From Pseudomonas protegens (GTDB lineage: Bacteria > Pseudomonadota > Gammaproteobacteria > Pseudomonadales > Pseudomonadaceae): a DNA stretch of 64,000 nt. Where the stretch lies: contig NZ_CP060201.1 in the NCBI RefSeq assembly GCF_013407925.2, forward strand, positions 3,906,001 to 3,970,000, given 5' to 3'. The position numbers and the translations under genes were made by a program. Shown here piece after piece: positions 56,526-64,000 of the stretch. Under the pieces are notes generated by a model that saw nothing but the letters and a program-made list of their open reading frames with translations, ran no database searches and was not told the DNA's origin. Each line of letters begins with the position of its first letter. Position 1 is the stretch's first letter.

Positions 56526-57551
56526 ATGCTAGTACTGGGATTAGAAACCTCCTGCGACGAAACCGGCGTCGCGCTTTACGACAGCGAGCGCGGTCTTTTG
56601 GCCGATGCGCTGTTCAGCCAGATCGACCTGCACCGCGTCTACGGCGGCGTGGTGCCGGAGCTGGCTTCCCGTGATCACGTCAAGCGCATGCTGCCGCTGA
56701 TCCGTCAGGTTCTGGCTGAGGCCGACTGTGTGCCCACCGAGATCGATGCCATCGCCTATACGGCCGGTCCCGGCTTGGTCGGCGCCCTGCTGGTCGGGGC
56801 TTCCTGTGCCCAGGCGCTGGCATTTGCCTGGGGTATTCCGGCCCTGGGTGTGCATCACATGGAAGGTCATCTGCTGGCGCCCATGCTGGAAGAGCAACCA
56901 CCGGAATTTCCGTTCGTCGCCTTGTTGGTGTCCGGCGGTCATACCCAGCTGGTTCGGGTCGATGGCATCGGCCAATACGAGCTGCTGGGCGAGACGCTGG
57001 ATGATGCGGCAGGCGAAGCGTTCGACAAGACCGCGAAGATGATCGGCCTGAATTATCCCGGTGGGCCGGAAATTGCTCGTCTGGCCACTCAAGGCGTACC
57101 GGGACGGTTTGTCTTCCCGCGGCCGATGACCGATCGCCCTGGTCTCGATTTCAGTTTCAGCGGCTTGAAGACCTTCGCCCTGAACACCTGGCAGCAATGC
57201 GTCAGCGCTGGAGACGACGGTGAGCAAACCCGTTGCGACATCTCCCTCGCGTTCCAGCAGGCAGTGGTGGAGACTTTGACCATCAAGTGCAAGCGCGCCC
57301 TGAAGCAGACCGGCCTCAAGCGCTTGGTGATCGCCGGGGGCGTGAGCGCCAACAAGTCCTTGCGCGAGGCTCTGGAAAAGATGCTCGCGGAGATGAACGG
57401 CAATGTGTTCTATGCTCGCCCGCAGTTCTGCACCGATAACGGCGCGATGATCGCCTTTGCCGGCTGTCAGCGTTTGCAGGCTGGGCAGCAGGAAGGCCTG
57501 GCGATCACTGTGCAGGCGCGCTGGCCGATGGAGCAGTTGTCGGCCCTTTAG
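56526..57551 (+). CDS. tsaD: tRNA threonylcarbamoyladenosine transferase
   Basis: 341 aa of the Kae1/Gcp family. The start [19 protein letters not shown] and the metal-binding HHMEGH motif (about 111-116) are diagnostic. Further motifs are [20 protein letters not shown] and [13 protein letters not shown]. It transfers the threonylcarbamoyl group to A37 of ANN-decoding tRNAs together with TsaB/C/E. Essential gene, divergent from rpsU as in E. coli. Confidence 0.98.
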   Translation: MLVLGLETSCDETGVALYDSERGLLADALFSQIDLHRVYGGVVPELASRDHVKRMLPLIRQVLAEADCVPTEIDAIAYTAGPGLVGALLVGASCAQALAFAWGIPALGVHHMEGHLLAPMLEEQPPEFPFVALLVSGGHTQLVRVDGIGQYELLGETLDDAAGEAFDKTAKMIGLNYPGGPEIARLATQGVPGRFVFPRPMTDRPGLDFSFSGLKTFALNTWQQCVSAGDDGEQTRCDISLAFQQAVVETLTIKCKRALKQTGLKRLVIAGGVSANKSLREALEKMLAEMNGNVFYARPQFCTDNGAMIAFAGCQRLQAGQQEGLAITVQARWPMEQLSAL

Positions 57552-57596
57552 AGCGCGCGTGGCGGCGTCAGCTTGAGTCTTTTGATCGTCGAGGGC

Positions 57597-58166
57597 TCAG
57601 AAATGCCGTTCGCGGCCGGCAAACAGGTCGCGTAGATTGCCGCGATGGCGCCAGACGATCAGCAGCGTCAGCACGCTCATCGGCAGCAGCGCCTCGGGCT
57701 CCTGCCAGGCCAGCAGCGGCAGGGTCAGGGGCGTGGCGATCAAGGCGGCCAGCGAGCTGGTGCGGGTGAGGTAGAAGGTCAGCGCCCAGGCGGCGACGGC
57801 CAGCAAGGCGGCTGGAGGATAGAGCCCCAGCAGCATGCCGGCGGCGGTGGCGACACCTTTGCCGCCGCGAAAGCGGAAATACAGAGGGAACAGGTGGCCA
57901 AGGACGGCGTAGAGTCCGATCCAGGCCTGTTGTTGCAGCGAGAGCCCCGCAAGGTGCGCGATCAGTACGGGCACCAGGCCCTTGCAGAGATCCCCCAGCA
58001 GGGTCAGGACGGCGAGTTTCTTGCCGGCCAGGCGCAGCATGTTGGTGGCGCCGGCATTACCCGAGCCACTCATTCGCGGATCGGGATTGCCCGTCAGGCG
58101 GCTGAGCAAAATGGCGAAGGACAGAGAGCCAAGCAGGTAGGCGAGAATCGCCAGTAACCAAAACAT
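57597..58166 (-). CDS. plsY: Acyl-phosphate glycerol-3-phosphate acyltransferase
   Basis: 189-aa inner-membrane enzyme with about five helices. It makes lysophosphatidate from acyl phosphate, the first step of phospholipid synthesis. The three PlsY motifs are [11 protein letters not shown] (about 36-46), [14 protein letters not shown] (about 98-111) and a motif with [10 protein letters not shown] (about 168-177). It stands alone, divergent from folB. Confidence 0.96.
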   Translation of the reverse strand: MFWLLAILAYLLGSLSFAILLSRLTGNPDPRMSGSGNAGATNMLRLAGKKLAVLTLLGDLCKGLVPVLIAHLAGLSLQQQAWIGLYAVLGHLFPLYFRFRGGKGVATAAGMLLGLYPPAALLAVAAWALTFYLTRTSSLAALIATPLTLPLLAWQEPEALLPMSVLTLLIVWRHRGNLRDLFAGRERHF

Positions 58167-58240
58167 GCTAACTATTCCGGGCGAGGAAGCCCTGATTCTA
58201 ACGGCGCATTGCGCCCTTGTCGTGCTGCGGAGAAGAGTGC

Positions 58241-58594
58241 TTGGACAGAGTGTTTATCGAAGGACTGGAAGTGGACACCGTAATTGGAGCCTACGACTGG
58301 GAGCGTGGCATCCGACAGTGTCTGCGTCTTGATCTGAGCTTTGCCTGGGATAATCGCCCGGCCGCCGCCGGGGATGATCTGACGCTGGCACTGGATTACG
58401 CCAGCGTTTCCACGCGGATCCAGGCGTTTGCCGAGCAGGCCCAGTACCAGTTGGTGGAAACCTTTGCCGAGCGTCTTGCCGAAGTGCTGATGAGCGAATT
58501 CCACATCCCTTGGCTGCATTTGAAACTGACCAAGCCGGGCGCCGTTCCGGCTGCCACGGGTGTGGGCGTGGAGATCGAGCGCGGATGTCGCTGA
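58241..58594 (+). CDS. folB: Dihydroneopterin aldolase
   Basis: 117 aa. It cleaves dihydroneopterin in folate synthesis. The start is a TTG at 58241 with GGAGAAGAG just upstream; [21 protein letters not shown] is the typical FolB beginning. The active-site Glu and Lys lie in [12 protein letters not shown] and [12 protein letters not shown] frame extension of eight codons upstream lacks a ribosome site. It overlaps folK by 10 bp. Confidence 0.93.
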   Translation: MDRVFIEGLEVDTVIGAYDWERGIRQCLRLDLSFAWDNRPAAAGDDLTLALDYASVSTRIQAFAEQAQYQLVETFAERLAEVLMSEFHIPWLHLKLTKPGAVPAATGVGVEIERGCR

Positions 58595-59100
58595 CTCAGG
58601 TGTTTCTGGGGCTTGGTAGCAATATCGAGCGTGAAGTCCACCTGTGCGCCGGGCTTGATGCCCTGGCTGGCTTCCTGGTGGATATGCGTTGCTCGGCGGT
58701 GTTCGAAAGCCAGCCGGTGGGGATCAAGAGCGGCCCGTTCTTCAATCTGGTGGTGTCGGGTTACACCGATCTGCCGTTGACCGAACTGGATCGGCGCTTG
58801 AAGTTCATCGAGGCGGACAATGGCCGCTACGCTCCGGATCGCAAAGGCTTGCCGCTGGACATCGATGTGCTGCTGTACGGCGATCTGACCGGCAATTTCG
58901 ATGGCCTGATCCTGCCTCGCGCCGAGATCCTGAAGAATGCCTTTGTGCTTTGGCCGTTGTCGCTGATGGCCCCTGAGCGGGTGCATCCGCTGGCCGGCAA
59001 GAGCCTGGCGGCGCTTTGGCGTGAGGCGCAGATCGATCAGGTGCTGGCGCCGGTTGCATTCGAGTGGCAGGGCCGGCAACTGACGCCTCCGGGGCTCTAG
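58585..59100 (+). CDS. folK: Hydroxymethyl-dihydropterin pyrophosphokinase
   Basis: 171 aa. It activates 6-hydroxymethyl-dihydropterin with ATP, the step after FolB. The start VFLGLGSNIEREVHLCAGLDAL is typical; the metal-binding segment is GLPLDIDVLLYGD, with PRAEILKNAFVLWPL after it. The ATG at 58585 overlaps folB. An earlier frame within folB is rejected. Confidence 0.95.
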   Translation: MSLTQVFLGLGSNIEREVHLCAGLDALAGFLVDMRCSAVFESQPVGIKSGPFFNLVVSGYTDLPLTELDRRLKFIEADNGRYAPDRKGLPLDIDVLLYGDLTGNFDGLILPRAEILKNAFVLWPLSLMAPERVHPLAGKSLAALWREAQIDQVLAPVAFEWQGRQLTPPGL

Positions 59101-59155
59101 TCCCCAGCCGATGGCTCCTGAGGTGGGCAAGGCCTGGGCCTTGCCCGCGAGGGGC

Positions 59156-60385
59156 TCAAGGTTTGGGCAGTTCCTTGTAGGCCTTGAGCGCTTTCAGTCT
59201 TTCCAGTCTCAACGCCTCGCCCAGCGCCGGGCCTTTGAAGCCTTGCTCAAGCAGCGGCTGGACCGCCACGGCCCGGGCTACATTGGCCGCGCCGCGTAGA
59301 TAGTCGGCTTGTGGGTAAGGTCGCGACTCCAATCCCAACCGCCCGCGGGCATCCATTTCGCAAGCGCCAATGAACTCTTCAAAGCGTTGCGGGCGACGGA
59401 ACACGTCGAAACTTTGTAGCAGCTCCAGCAGTGTCGAGGCCTTCAGTTCCTGCGCCTTGTGGGCGTGGGTGTGGTACTGGCCGACCAGCAATGCCAGTTC
59501 CTGGCATTCCCGAGGCGCCTTGAACCGCTCGTTGACGGCCTTGATCAGCTCCAGTCCCTTGTGTTCGTGGCCGATGTGCCGTGGCCACTCTTGCTCGGGA
59601 GTCACGCCCTTGCCCAGGTCATGCAGCAGGCAGGCCCAGCGTACCGAGAGGGGCTGTTGATGCAGCGCCGCCTGCTGCAGAACGCTGAGGGTATGCAGGC
59701 CGGTGTCTATCTCCGGATGGTGCGCTGCCGGCTGGGGAACGCCGAACAGGGCGTCGACCTCGGGCATCAGCACTGCCAGGGCGCCGCAGTCCCGCAGTAC
59801 CTGGATGAAGACCTGGGGCTGCTGCTCCATCAGGGCCCGGGAAATCTCTTTCCAGCTGCGCTCCGCCGTGAGGGCCTGCAGCTCGCCTGACTCACTGAGC
59901 TCACGCATCAGTTCGAGCGTCTCTGCGGCCACCCTGAAACCCAGGCTGGCATAGCGTGCGGCAAATCGCGCCACTCGCAGCACTCGAAGAGGATCTTCGG
60001 CGAATGCCGGGGAAACATGACGTAACAGCCGCTCTTGAAGATCCCTCTGGCCGTTATAGGGATCGGTCACCACACCCTGGTCATCCTCGGCCATGGCGTT
60101 GATCGTCAGGTCGCGGCGAATTAGGTCTTCTTCCAGGGTGACTTCCGGGCTGGCGTGAAAGGTAAACCCGCCGTAACCGCGTCCGCTCTTGCGCTCGGTT
60201 CGGGCCAGGGCGTATTCCTCGCCATTCTTGGGGTGCAGGAACACCGGGAAATCGGCGCCAACCGGGCGAAAGCCCTGGGCGATCATGTCTTCTGCGCTGG
60301 CGCCTACGACCACCCAGTCGATATCGGTGACCGGCCTGCCCAGCAAGCGATCGCGCACTGCGCCGCCGACTTTGTAAATCCGCAT
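59156..60385 (-). CDS. cca: Multifunctional CCA tRNA nucleotidyltransferase
   Basis: 409 aa. The N-terminal nucleotidyltransferase has [22 protein letters not shown] with the DxD metal pair and [12 protein letters not shown]. The C-terminal HD domain has LLHDLGKG at about 252-259, giving 2',3'-cyclic phosphodiesterase and phosphatase activity as in E. coli Cca. It adds or repairs the 3' CCA of tRNAs. The gene is convergent with folK and close downstream of spoVR. Confidence 0.97.
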   Translation of the reverse strand: MRIYKVGGAVRDRLLGRPVTDIDWVVVGASAEDMIAQGFRPVGADFPVFLHPKNGEEYALARTERKSGRGYGGFTFHASPEVTLEEDLIRRDLTINAMAEDDQGVVTDPYNGQRDLQERLLRHVSPAFAEDPLRVLRVARFAARYASLGFRVAAETLELMRELSESGELQALTAERSWKEISRALMEQQPQVFIQVLRDCGALAVLMPEVDALFGVPQPAAHHPEIDTGLHTLSVLQQAALHQQPLSVRWACLLHDLGKGVTPEQEWPRHIGHEHKGLELIKAVNERFKAPRECQELALLVGQYHTHAHKAQELKASTLLELLQSFDVFRRPQRFEEFIGACEMDARGRLGLESRPYPQADYLRGAANVARAVAVQPLLEQGFKGPALGEALRLERLKALKAYKELPKP

Positions 60386-60450
60386 AAAAAACCTCCGTTA
60401 GCGCGACAGAATAACGCTTGTGCCGCGCTGACGGAGGACTGTTGTTGGGC

Positions 60451-62013
60451 TTAGAGGTGGATGACTGCCAGGTCGAGCCGACCGTAGTCGTTTTCGTTGT
60501 GATCGCCCCTTGGCGGGACGTGATGGGTTTTCACCACTTGATCGCCCTGCAGGGTTTCCAGGTGAATGTCGAAGCCCCAGAGGCGGTGCAGGTGCTTGAG
60601 TACCTCGTCGGTGGAGTCGCCAAGGGGTTTGCGATCGTGTTGCTGGTGGCGCAGGGTCAGTGAGCGGTCGCCGCGGCGGTCGATGCTCCAGATCTGCACG
60701 TTGGGTTCGCGGTTGCCCAGGTTGTATTGCGCGGCCAGGGTTTCGCGGATGATCCGATAGCCGCTTTCGTCGTGGATCGCCGGCACCAGCAGGTCGTCCT
60801 TCTGGTCGTCATCCATGATGCTGAACAGCTTGAGGTCGCGGATCACCTTGGGCGACAGGTACTGCAGGATGAAGCTCTCGTCCTTGAAGCTGCTCATGGC
60901 GAACTTGATGCTCGACAGCCAGTCGGTGCCGGCCAGTTCCGGGAACCAGCGGCGGTCCTCTTCCGTGGGCTCCTCGCAAATGCGGCGGATGTCCCGGTAC
61001 ATGGCAAAGCCCAGGGCGTAGGGGTTGATGCCGCTGTAGTAAGGACTGTCGAAGCCCGGCTGGTAGACCACGCTGGTATGGGAGGCGAGGAATTCCATCA
61101 TGAAGCCGTCGGTCACCAGGCCTTCGTCATACAGATCATTCATCAGGGTGTAGTGCCAGAAGGTCGCCCAGCCCTCGTTCATGACCTGGGTCTGGCGCTG
61201 CGGGTAGAAGTACTGGGCGATCTTGCGCACGATGCGCACGATTTCCCGCTGCCAGGGCTCCAGCAAGGGCGCGTGCTTTTCAATGAAGTACAGGATGTTT
61301 TCCTGGGGCTCGGCGGGGAAGCGAGCATTGTCCTTGTCGCTGTATTTGTCCGCGCCTTTGGGAATGGTGCGCCACAGGTCGTTGATCTGTTTCTGCAGGT
61401 GCTCTTCCCGGTCCTTCTGCCGGCGCCGTTCTTCCTCGGCGGAGATCGGGTAAGGCCGCTTGTAGCGGTCGACGCCGTAGTTCATCAGGGCATGGCAGGA
61501 ATCCAGCAGGTCCTCCACGGCATCGATGCCATGGCGCTCCTCGCATTGCATGATGTACTGCTTGGCGAACACCAGATAGTCGATGATCGAGCTGGCGTCG
61601 GTCCAGGTGCGGAACAGGTAGTTGCCCTTGAAGAAGCTGTTGTGGCCATAGCAGGCATGAGCGACCACCAGGGCCTGCATGCAGATGGTGTTCTCCTCCA
61701 TCAGGTAGGCGATGCATGGGTCTGAATTGATCACGATCTCGTAGGCCAGTCCCATCTGCCCGCGGCTGTAGGACTTTTCGGTGCTGAGAAAGTGCTTGCC
61801 GTAGGACCAATGGTGATAACCCAAAGGCATGCCCACCGAGGCATAAGCATCCATCATCTGCTCGGCGGTGATCACTTCGATCTGGTTGGGGTAGGTATCC
61901 AGGGCATAGCGGGCCGCGATACGGCTGATTTCGCGGTCGTAGGCCTGGATCAGCTCGAACGTCCATTCCGAGCCGGTGGAGATGGGTTGGCGTTTCTGCT
62001 CTCTGGCGGTCAT
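60451..62013 (-). CDS. SpoVR-family protein
   Basis: 520 aa. The family's conserved start region [31 protein letters not shown] and [14 protein letters not shown] are present, as is [21 protein letters not shown]. SpoVR affects spore cortex in Bacillus; in Gram-negatives (YcgB) it travels with YeaH and PrkA and is induced in stationary phase, probably by RpoS. Biochemical activity is unknown. It overlaps yeaH by 4 bp, so they are coupled. Confidence 0.93.
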   Translation of the reverse strand: MTAREQKRQPISTGSEWTFELIQAYDREISRIAARYALDTYPNQIEVITAEQMMDAYASVGMPLGYHHWSYGKHFLSTEKSYSRGQMGLAYEIVINSDPCIAYLMEENTICMQALVVAHACYGHNSFFKGNYLFRTWTDASSIIDYLVFAKQYIMQCEERHGIDAVEDLLDSCHALMNYGVDRYKRPYPISAEEERRRQKDREEHLQKQINDLWRTIPKGADKYSDKDNARFPAEPQENILYFIEKHAPLLEPWQREIVRIVRKIAQYFYPQRQTQVMNEGWATFWHYTLMNDLYDEGLVTDGFMMEFLASHTSVVYQPGFDSPYYSGINPYALGFAMYRDIRRICEEPTEEDRRWFPELAGTDWLSSIKFAMSSFKDESFILQYLSPKVIRDLKLFSIMDDDQKDDLLVPAIHDESGYRIIRETLAAQYNLGNREPNVQIWSIDRRGDRSLTLRHQQHDRKPLGDSTDEVLKHLHRLWGFDIHLETLQGDQVVKTHHVPPRGDHNENDYGRLDLAVIHL

Positions 62014-63281
62014 GTCACTAACCTGCGCTGGAAGAGTTCACGGAAGACCGGATAGATATCGCCGGCCGAAACCAATTGTTGCTGGGCGAACGTGTCGGAG
62101 AAGGCTTCGGCGATACGTTCGTATTCGAACCACAGGGCCTGATGCTCTCGCGGCGTGATCTCCACGTAGGTGTAGTACTGGACGAAAGGCATGATCTGGT
62201 TGATCAGGATATCGCGGCAGATGGGCGAGTCATCGTTCCAGTTGTCGCCGTCGGAGGCTTGTGCGGCGTAGATGTTCCATTCGTTGCTTGGATAGCGCTC
62301 GGCCATGATCTCCTGCATCAGCTTCAGCGCGCTGGAGACAATGGTCCCGCCGGTTTCCCGGGAATAGAAGAACTCTTCCTCGTCCACTTCGCGAGCGCTG
62401 GTGTGGTGGCGGATGAAGACCACGTCGATCTTGTCGTAGTTACGCTTGAGGAACAGGTACAAAAGGATGAAGAAGCGTTTGGCAATATCCTTGGTGGCCT
62501 GGGTCATGGAGCCGGAGACGTCCATCAGGCAGAACATCACCGCCTTGGAACTGGGGTTGGGCTGTTTCACCAGCAGGTTGTACTTGAGATCGAAGGTGTC
62601 GAGAAATGGCACGCGATGAATGCGCGCGCTGAGGCGTTCGATTTCTGCTTCAAGTTCCTGAATATCGCCGAAGTTGTCTGGTTCTTCTCGTTTCAGGCGC
62701 TCCAGTTCTTCCTTCACCTCCCGCAGCTTGGCCCGACTGCTGCCGGATAGGGCAATGCGTCGGGCGTGGGCCGAGCGCAGGGTGCGGATGATGTTGATCC
62801 GCGACGGATTGCCTTCGTTGCTGATCCCCGCTCTTACGGTCTTGAAGGTGTCGGTGCCGGTCAGGTTGCGTTTGACCAGGTTGGGCAGTTCCAGATCCTC
62901 GAACATGAACTCGAGGAATTCTTCCTGGGTGATCTGGAAGACGAATTCGTCCATGCCCTCGCCGGAGTTGCCGGCCTTGCCGCGGCCTGCGCCACCGCCG
63001 CCGCCCTGCGGCCTGGCGATATGTTCGCCGGCGGTAAATTCCTTGTTGCCGGGATGGACCACGGTCTGCTTGCCGCCGCGGCCGTGGTGCAGCACCGGTT
63101 CGTCGATATCCCGCCCGGGAATGCTGATTTGTTCGCCGTGCTCCATGTCGGTGATGGAGCGGCGGCTGACGGCCTCTTCGACAGCCTTTTTAATATGGTC
63201 ACGGTAACGCCGCAGGAAGCGCTGGCGGTTCACCGTGCTCTTGTTCTTGCCATTGAGACGTCGGTCGATCACATAGCTCAT
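62010..63281 (-). CDS. YeaH/YhbH (DUF444) family protein
   Basis: 423 aa. A von Willebrand A-like domain with a MIDAS-type DVSGS in [22 protein letters not shown] lies at about 250-270. The N-terminal third is basic ([26 protein letters not shown]) with a Gly-rich loop ([12 protein letters not shown] at about 95). It is the partner of PrkA and SpoVR in a conserved three-gene stress module. Function is not known. Confidence 0.93.
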   Translation of the reverse strand: MSYVIDRRLNGKNKSTVNRQRFLRRYRDHIKKAVEEAVSRRSITDMEHGEQISIPGRDIDEPVLHHGRGGKQTVVHPGNKEFTAGEHIARPQGGGGGAGRGKAGNSGEGMDEFVFQITQEEFLEFMFEDLELPNLVKRNLTGTDTFKTVRAGISNEGNPSRINIIRTLRSAHARRIALSGSSRAKLREVKEELERLKREEPDNFGDIQELEAEIERLSARIHRVPFLDTFDLKYNLLVKQPNPSSKAVMFCLMDVSGSMTQATKDIAKRFFILLYLFLKRNYDKIDVVFIRHHTSAREVDEEEFFYSRETGGTIVSSALKLMQEIMAERYPSNEWNIYAAQASDGDNWNDDSPICRDILINQIMPFVQYYTYVEITPREHQALWFEYERIAEAFSDTFAQQQLVSAGDIYPVFRELFQRRLVT

Positions 63282-63403
63282 AGGCCCCTCCGGGGAGCTT
63301 CAAGTCGTAAGCCTAAAGCCACAAGTGAACGCGCCGTCAGATCCCGGGATCGGGGTTCAGCCACGTTGCTCTTGCAGCTCTCAGCTAGAAGCTTGCAGCT
63401 GCT
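63282..63403. repeat. Gap between prkA and yeaH with AGCTTGCAGCT-type repeats
   Basis: 122 bp. The part at about 63372-63402 holds short overlapping repeats, TTGCAGCTCTCAGCTAGAAGC and AGCTTGCAGCTGC, which can form a hairpin. Repeats of this kind are common between Pseudomonas genes. I see no promoter. Confidence 0.5.
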
Positions 63404-64000
63404 TTACTGCGACTTTCTGACCCGCAGATACCATTCGGACAGCAGCCGAACCTGTTTGTCGGTGTAGCCGCGCTCGACCATTCGTGTGACGAAGTCGTTG
63501 TGTTTCTGTTGATCCTCCTTGCTGGCCTTGGCGTTGAAGCTGATGACCGGCAGCAGGTCCTCGGTGTTGGAGAACATTTTCTTCTCGATGACCACCCGCA
63601 GTTTTTCGTAGCTGAGCCAGGTGGGGTTCTTGCCGTTGTTGTTGGCCCGGGCGCGCAGGACGAAGTTGACGATCTCGTTGCGGAAATCTTTCGGGTTGCT
63701 GATGCCGGCCGGTTTTTCGATCTTCTCCAGCTCCTCGTTGAGGGCCACGCGATTGAGAATCTCGCCGGTTTCCGGATCGCGGTATTCCTGATCCTGAATC
63801 CAGAAGTCTGCGTAGAGCACATAGCGGTCGAAGATGTTCTGGCCGTACTCGCTGTAGGACTCCAGGTAAGCGGTCTGAATCTCCTTGCCGATGAACTCGA
63901 TATAGCGCGGCGCCAGGTATTCCTTGAGGAAGCGCAGGTAACGCTCGCGGGTTTCCGCCTGGAACTGTTCCTGCTCGATCTGCTGTTCCAGCACATACAG
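63404..64000 (-). CDS. prkA: PrkA Ser protein kinase, C-terminal part (cut by window end)
   Basis: About 199 residues of the C-terminus are present. LRFLKEYLAPRYIEFIGKEIQTAYLESYSEYGQNIFDRYV and LRARANNNGKNPTWLSYEKLRVVIEKKMF are characteristic of the PrkA kinase C-terminal domain. The AAA-like N-terminal part lies beyond the right edge. It is first in the prkA-yeaH-spoVR unit, which responds to nutrient stress. Confidence 0.95.
   Translation of the reverse strand: MYVLEQQIEQEQFQAETRERYLRFLKEYLAPRYIEFIGKEIQTAYLESYSEYGQNIFDRYVLYADFWIQDQEYRDPETGEILNRVALNEELEKIEKPAGISNPKDFRNEIVNFVLRARANNNGKNPTWLSYEKLRVVIEKKMFSNTEDLLPVISFNAKASKEDQQKHNDFVTRMVERGYTDKQVRLLSEWYLRVRKSQ

Overview
The window is chromosomal DNA from a GC-rich fluorescent Pseudomonas of the P. 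fluorescens/P. protegens/P. putida type. The evidence is protein content, REP elements of the GTAGGAGC...GGCGAA kind, and gene order. From memory, the order follows P. aeruginosa PAO1 from about PA0470 (fiuA) to PA0588 (prkA): fiuARI, glcB, rarD, yihE, modE, comF, bioBFHCD, three acyl-CoA dehydrogenases, rsmY, LysR-MOSC-aminotransferase, then rmcA, rpoD, dnaG, rpsU, tsaD, plsY, folB, folK, cca, spoVR, yeaH, prkA. Nearly every base belongs to a gene of a recognisable family. I see no prophage, IS element, CRISPR array or integrated island.

Layout. 1-4.8 kb: a Fur-controlled iron-uptake unit on the minus strand (sigma factor, FecR-type regulator, STN-domain TonB receptor, and a partial PepSY membrane protein). 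5-8.4 kb: a translationally coupled DnaQ-type exonuclease and cNMP/CBS/DUF294 protein, then a single-domain response regulator. 8.4-17 kb: glcB, a GcvR-like ACT protein, rarD, srkA, a Tat-exported PhoX-like protein and modE. 17-22.4 kb: comF diverging from the biotin operon bioBFHCD, with a good BirA operator between them. 22.5-30.3 kb: a small conserved protein, then three paralogous long acyl-CoA dehydrogenases with a diguanylate cyclase between the first and second. Tandem PsrA-type sites precede the first.

30.3-34 kb: the regulatory RNA rsmY with a textbook GacA upstream activating sequence, a LysR regulator, a MOSC protein coupled to a class III aminotransferase, and a 52-aa Pmp3-type membrane protein. 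34-47.6 kb: a functional block in which pqqF, pqqA, pqqB, pqqC, pqqD, pqqE and an S9 peptidase make the cofactor PQQ. Next to it are the lysine monooxygenase/amidase genes davB-davA with their Lrp-type regulator, and a PQQ-dependent membrane glucose dehydrogenase (gcd) that would use the cofactor. 47.8-56.3 kb: tRNA-Ile2, the c-di-GMP enzyme rmcA, and the macromolecular synthesis genes rpoD, dnaG and rpsU. 56.5-64 kb: tsaD, plsY, folB-folK, cca and the spoVR-yeaH-prkA stationary-phase module, cut by the window end.

No wholly unknown system stands out. The most interesting signals are regulatory: the BirA operator over the bioB -35 and the comF start, two mutually exclusive hairpins ending in a T-run before gcd, a perfect 9-bp-arm inverted repeat before davB, tandem PsrA-like boxes before the first acyl-CoA dehydrogenase, and the rsmY/GacA element. 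The exonuclease/DUF294 pair is the least understood gene set.
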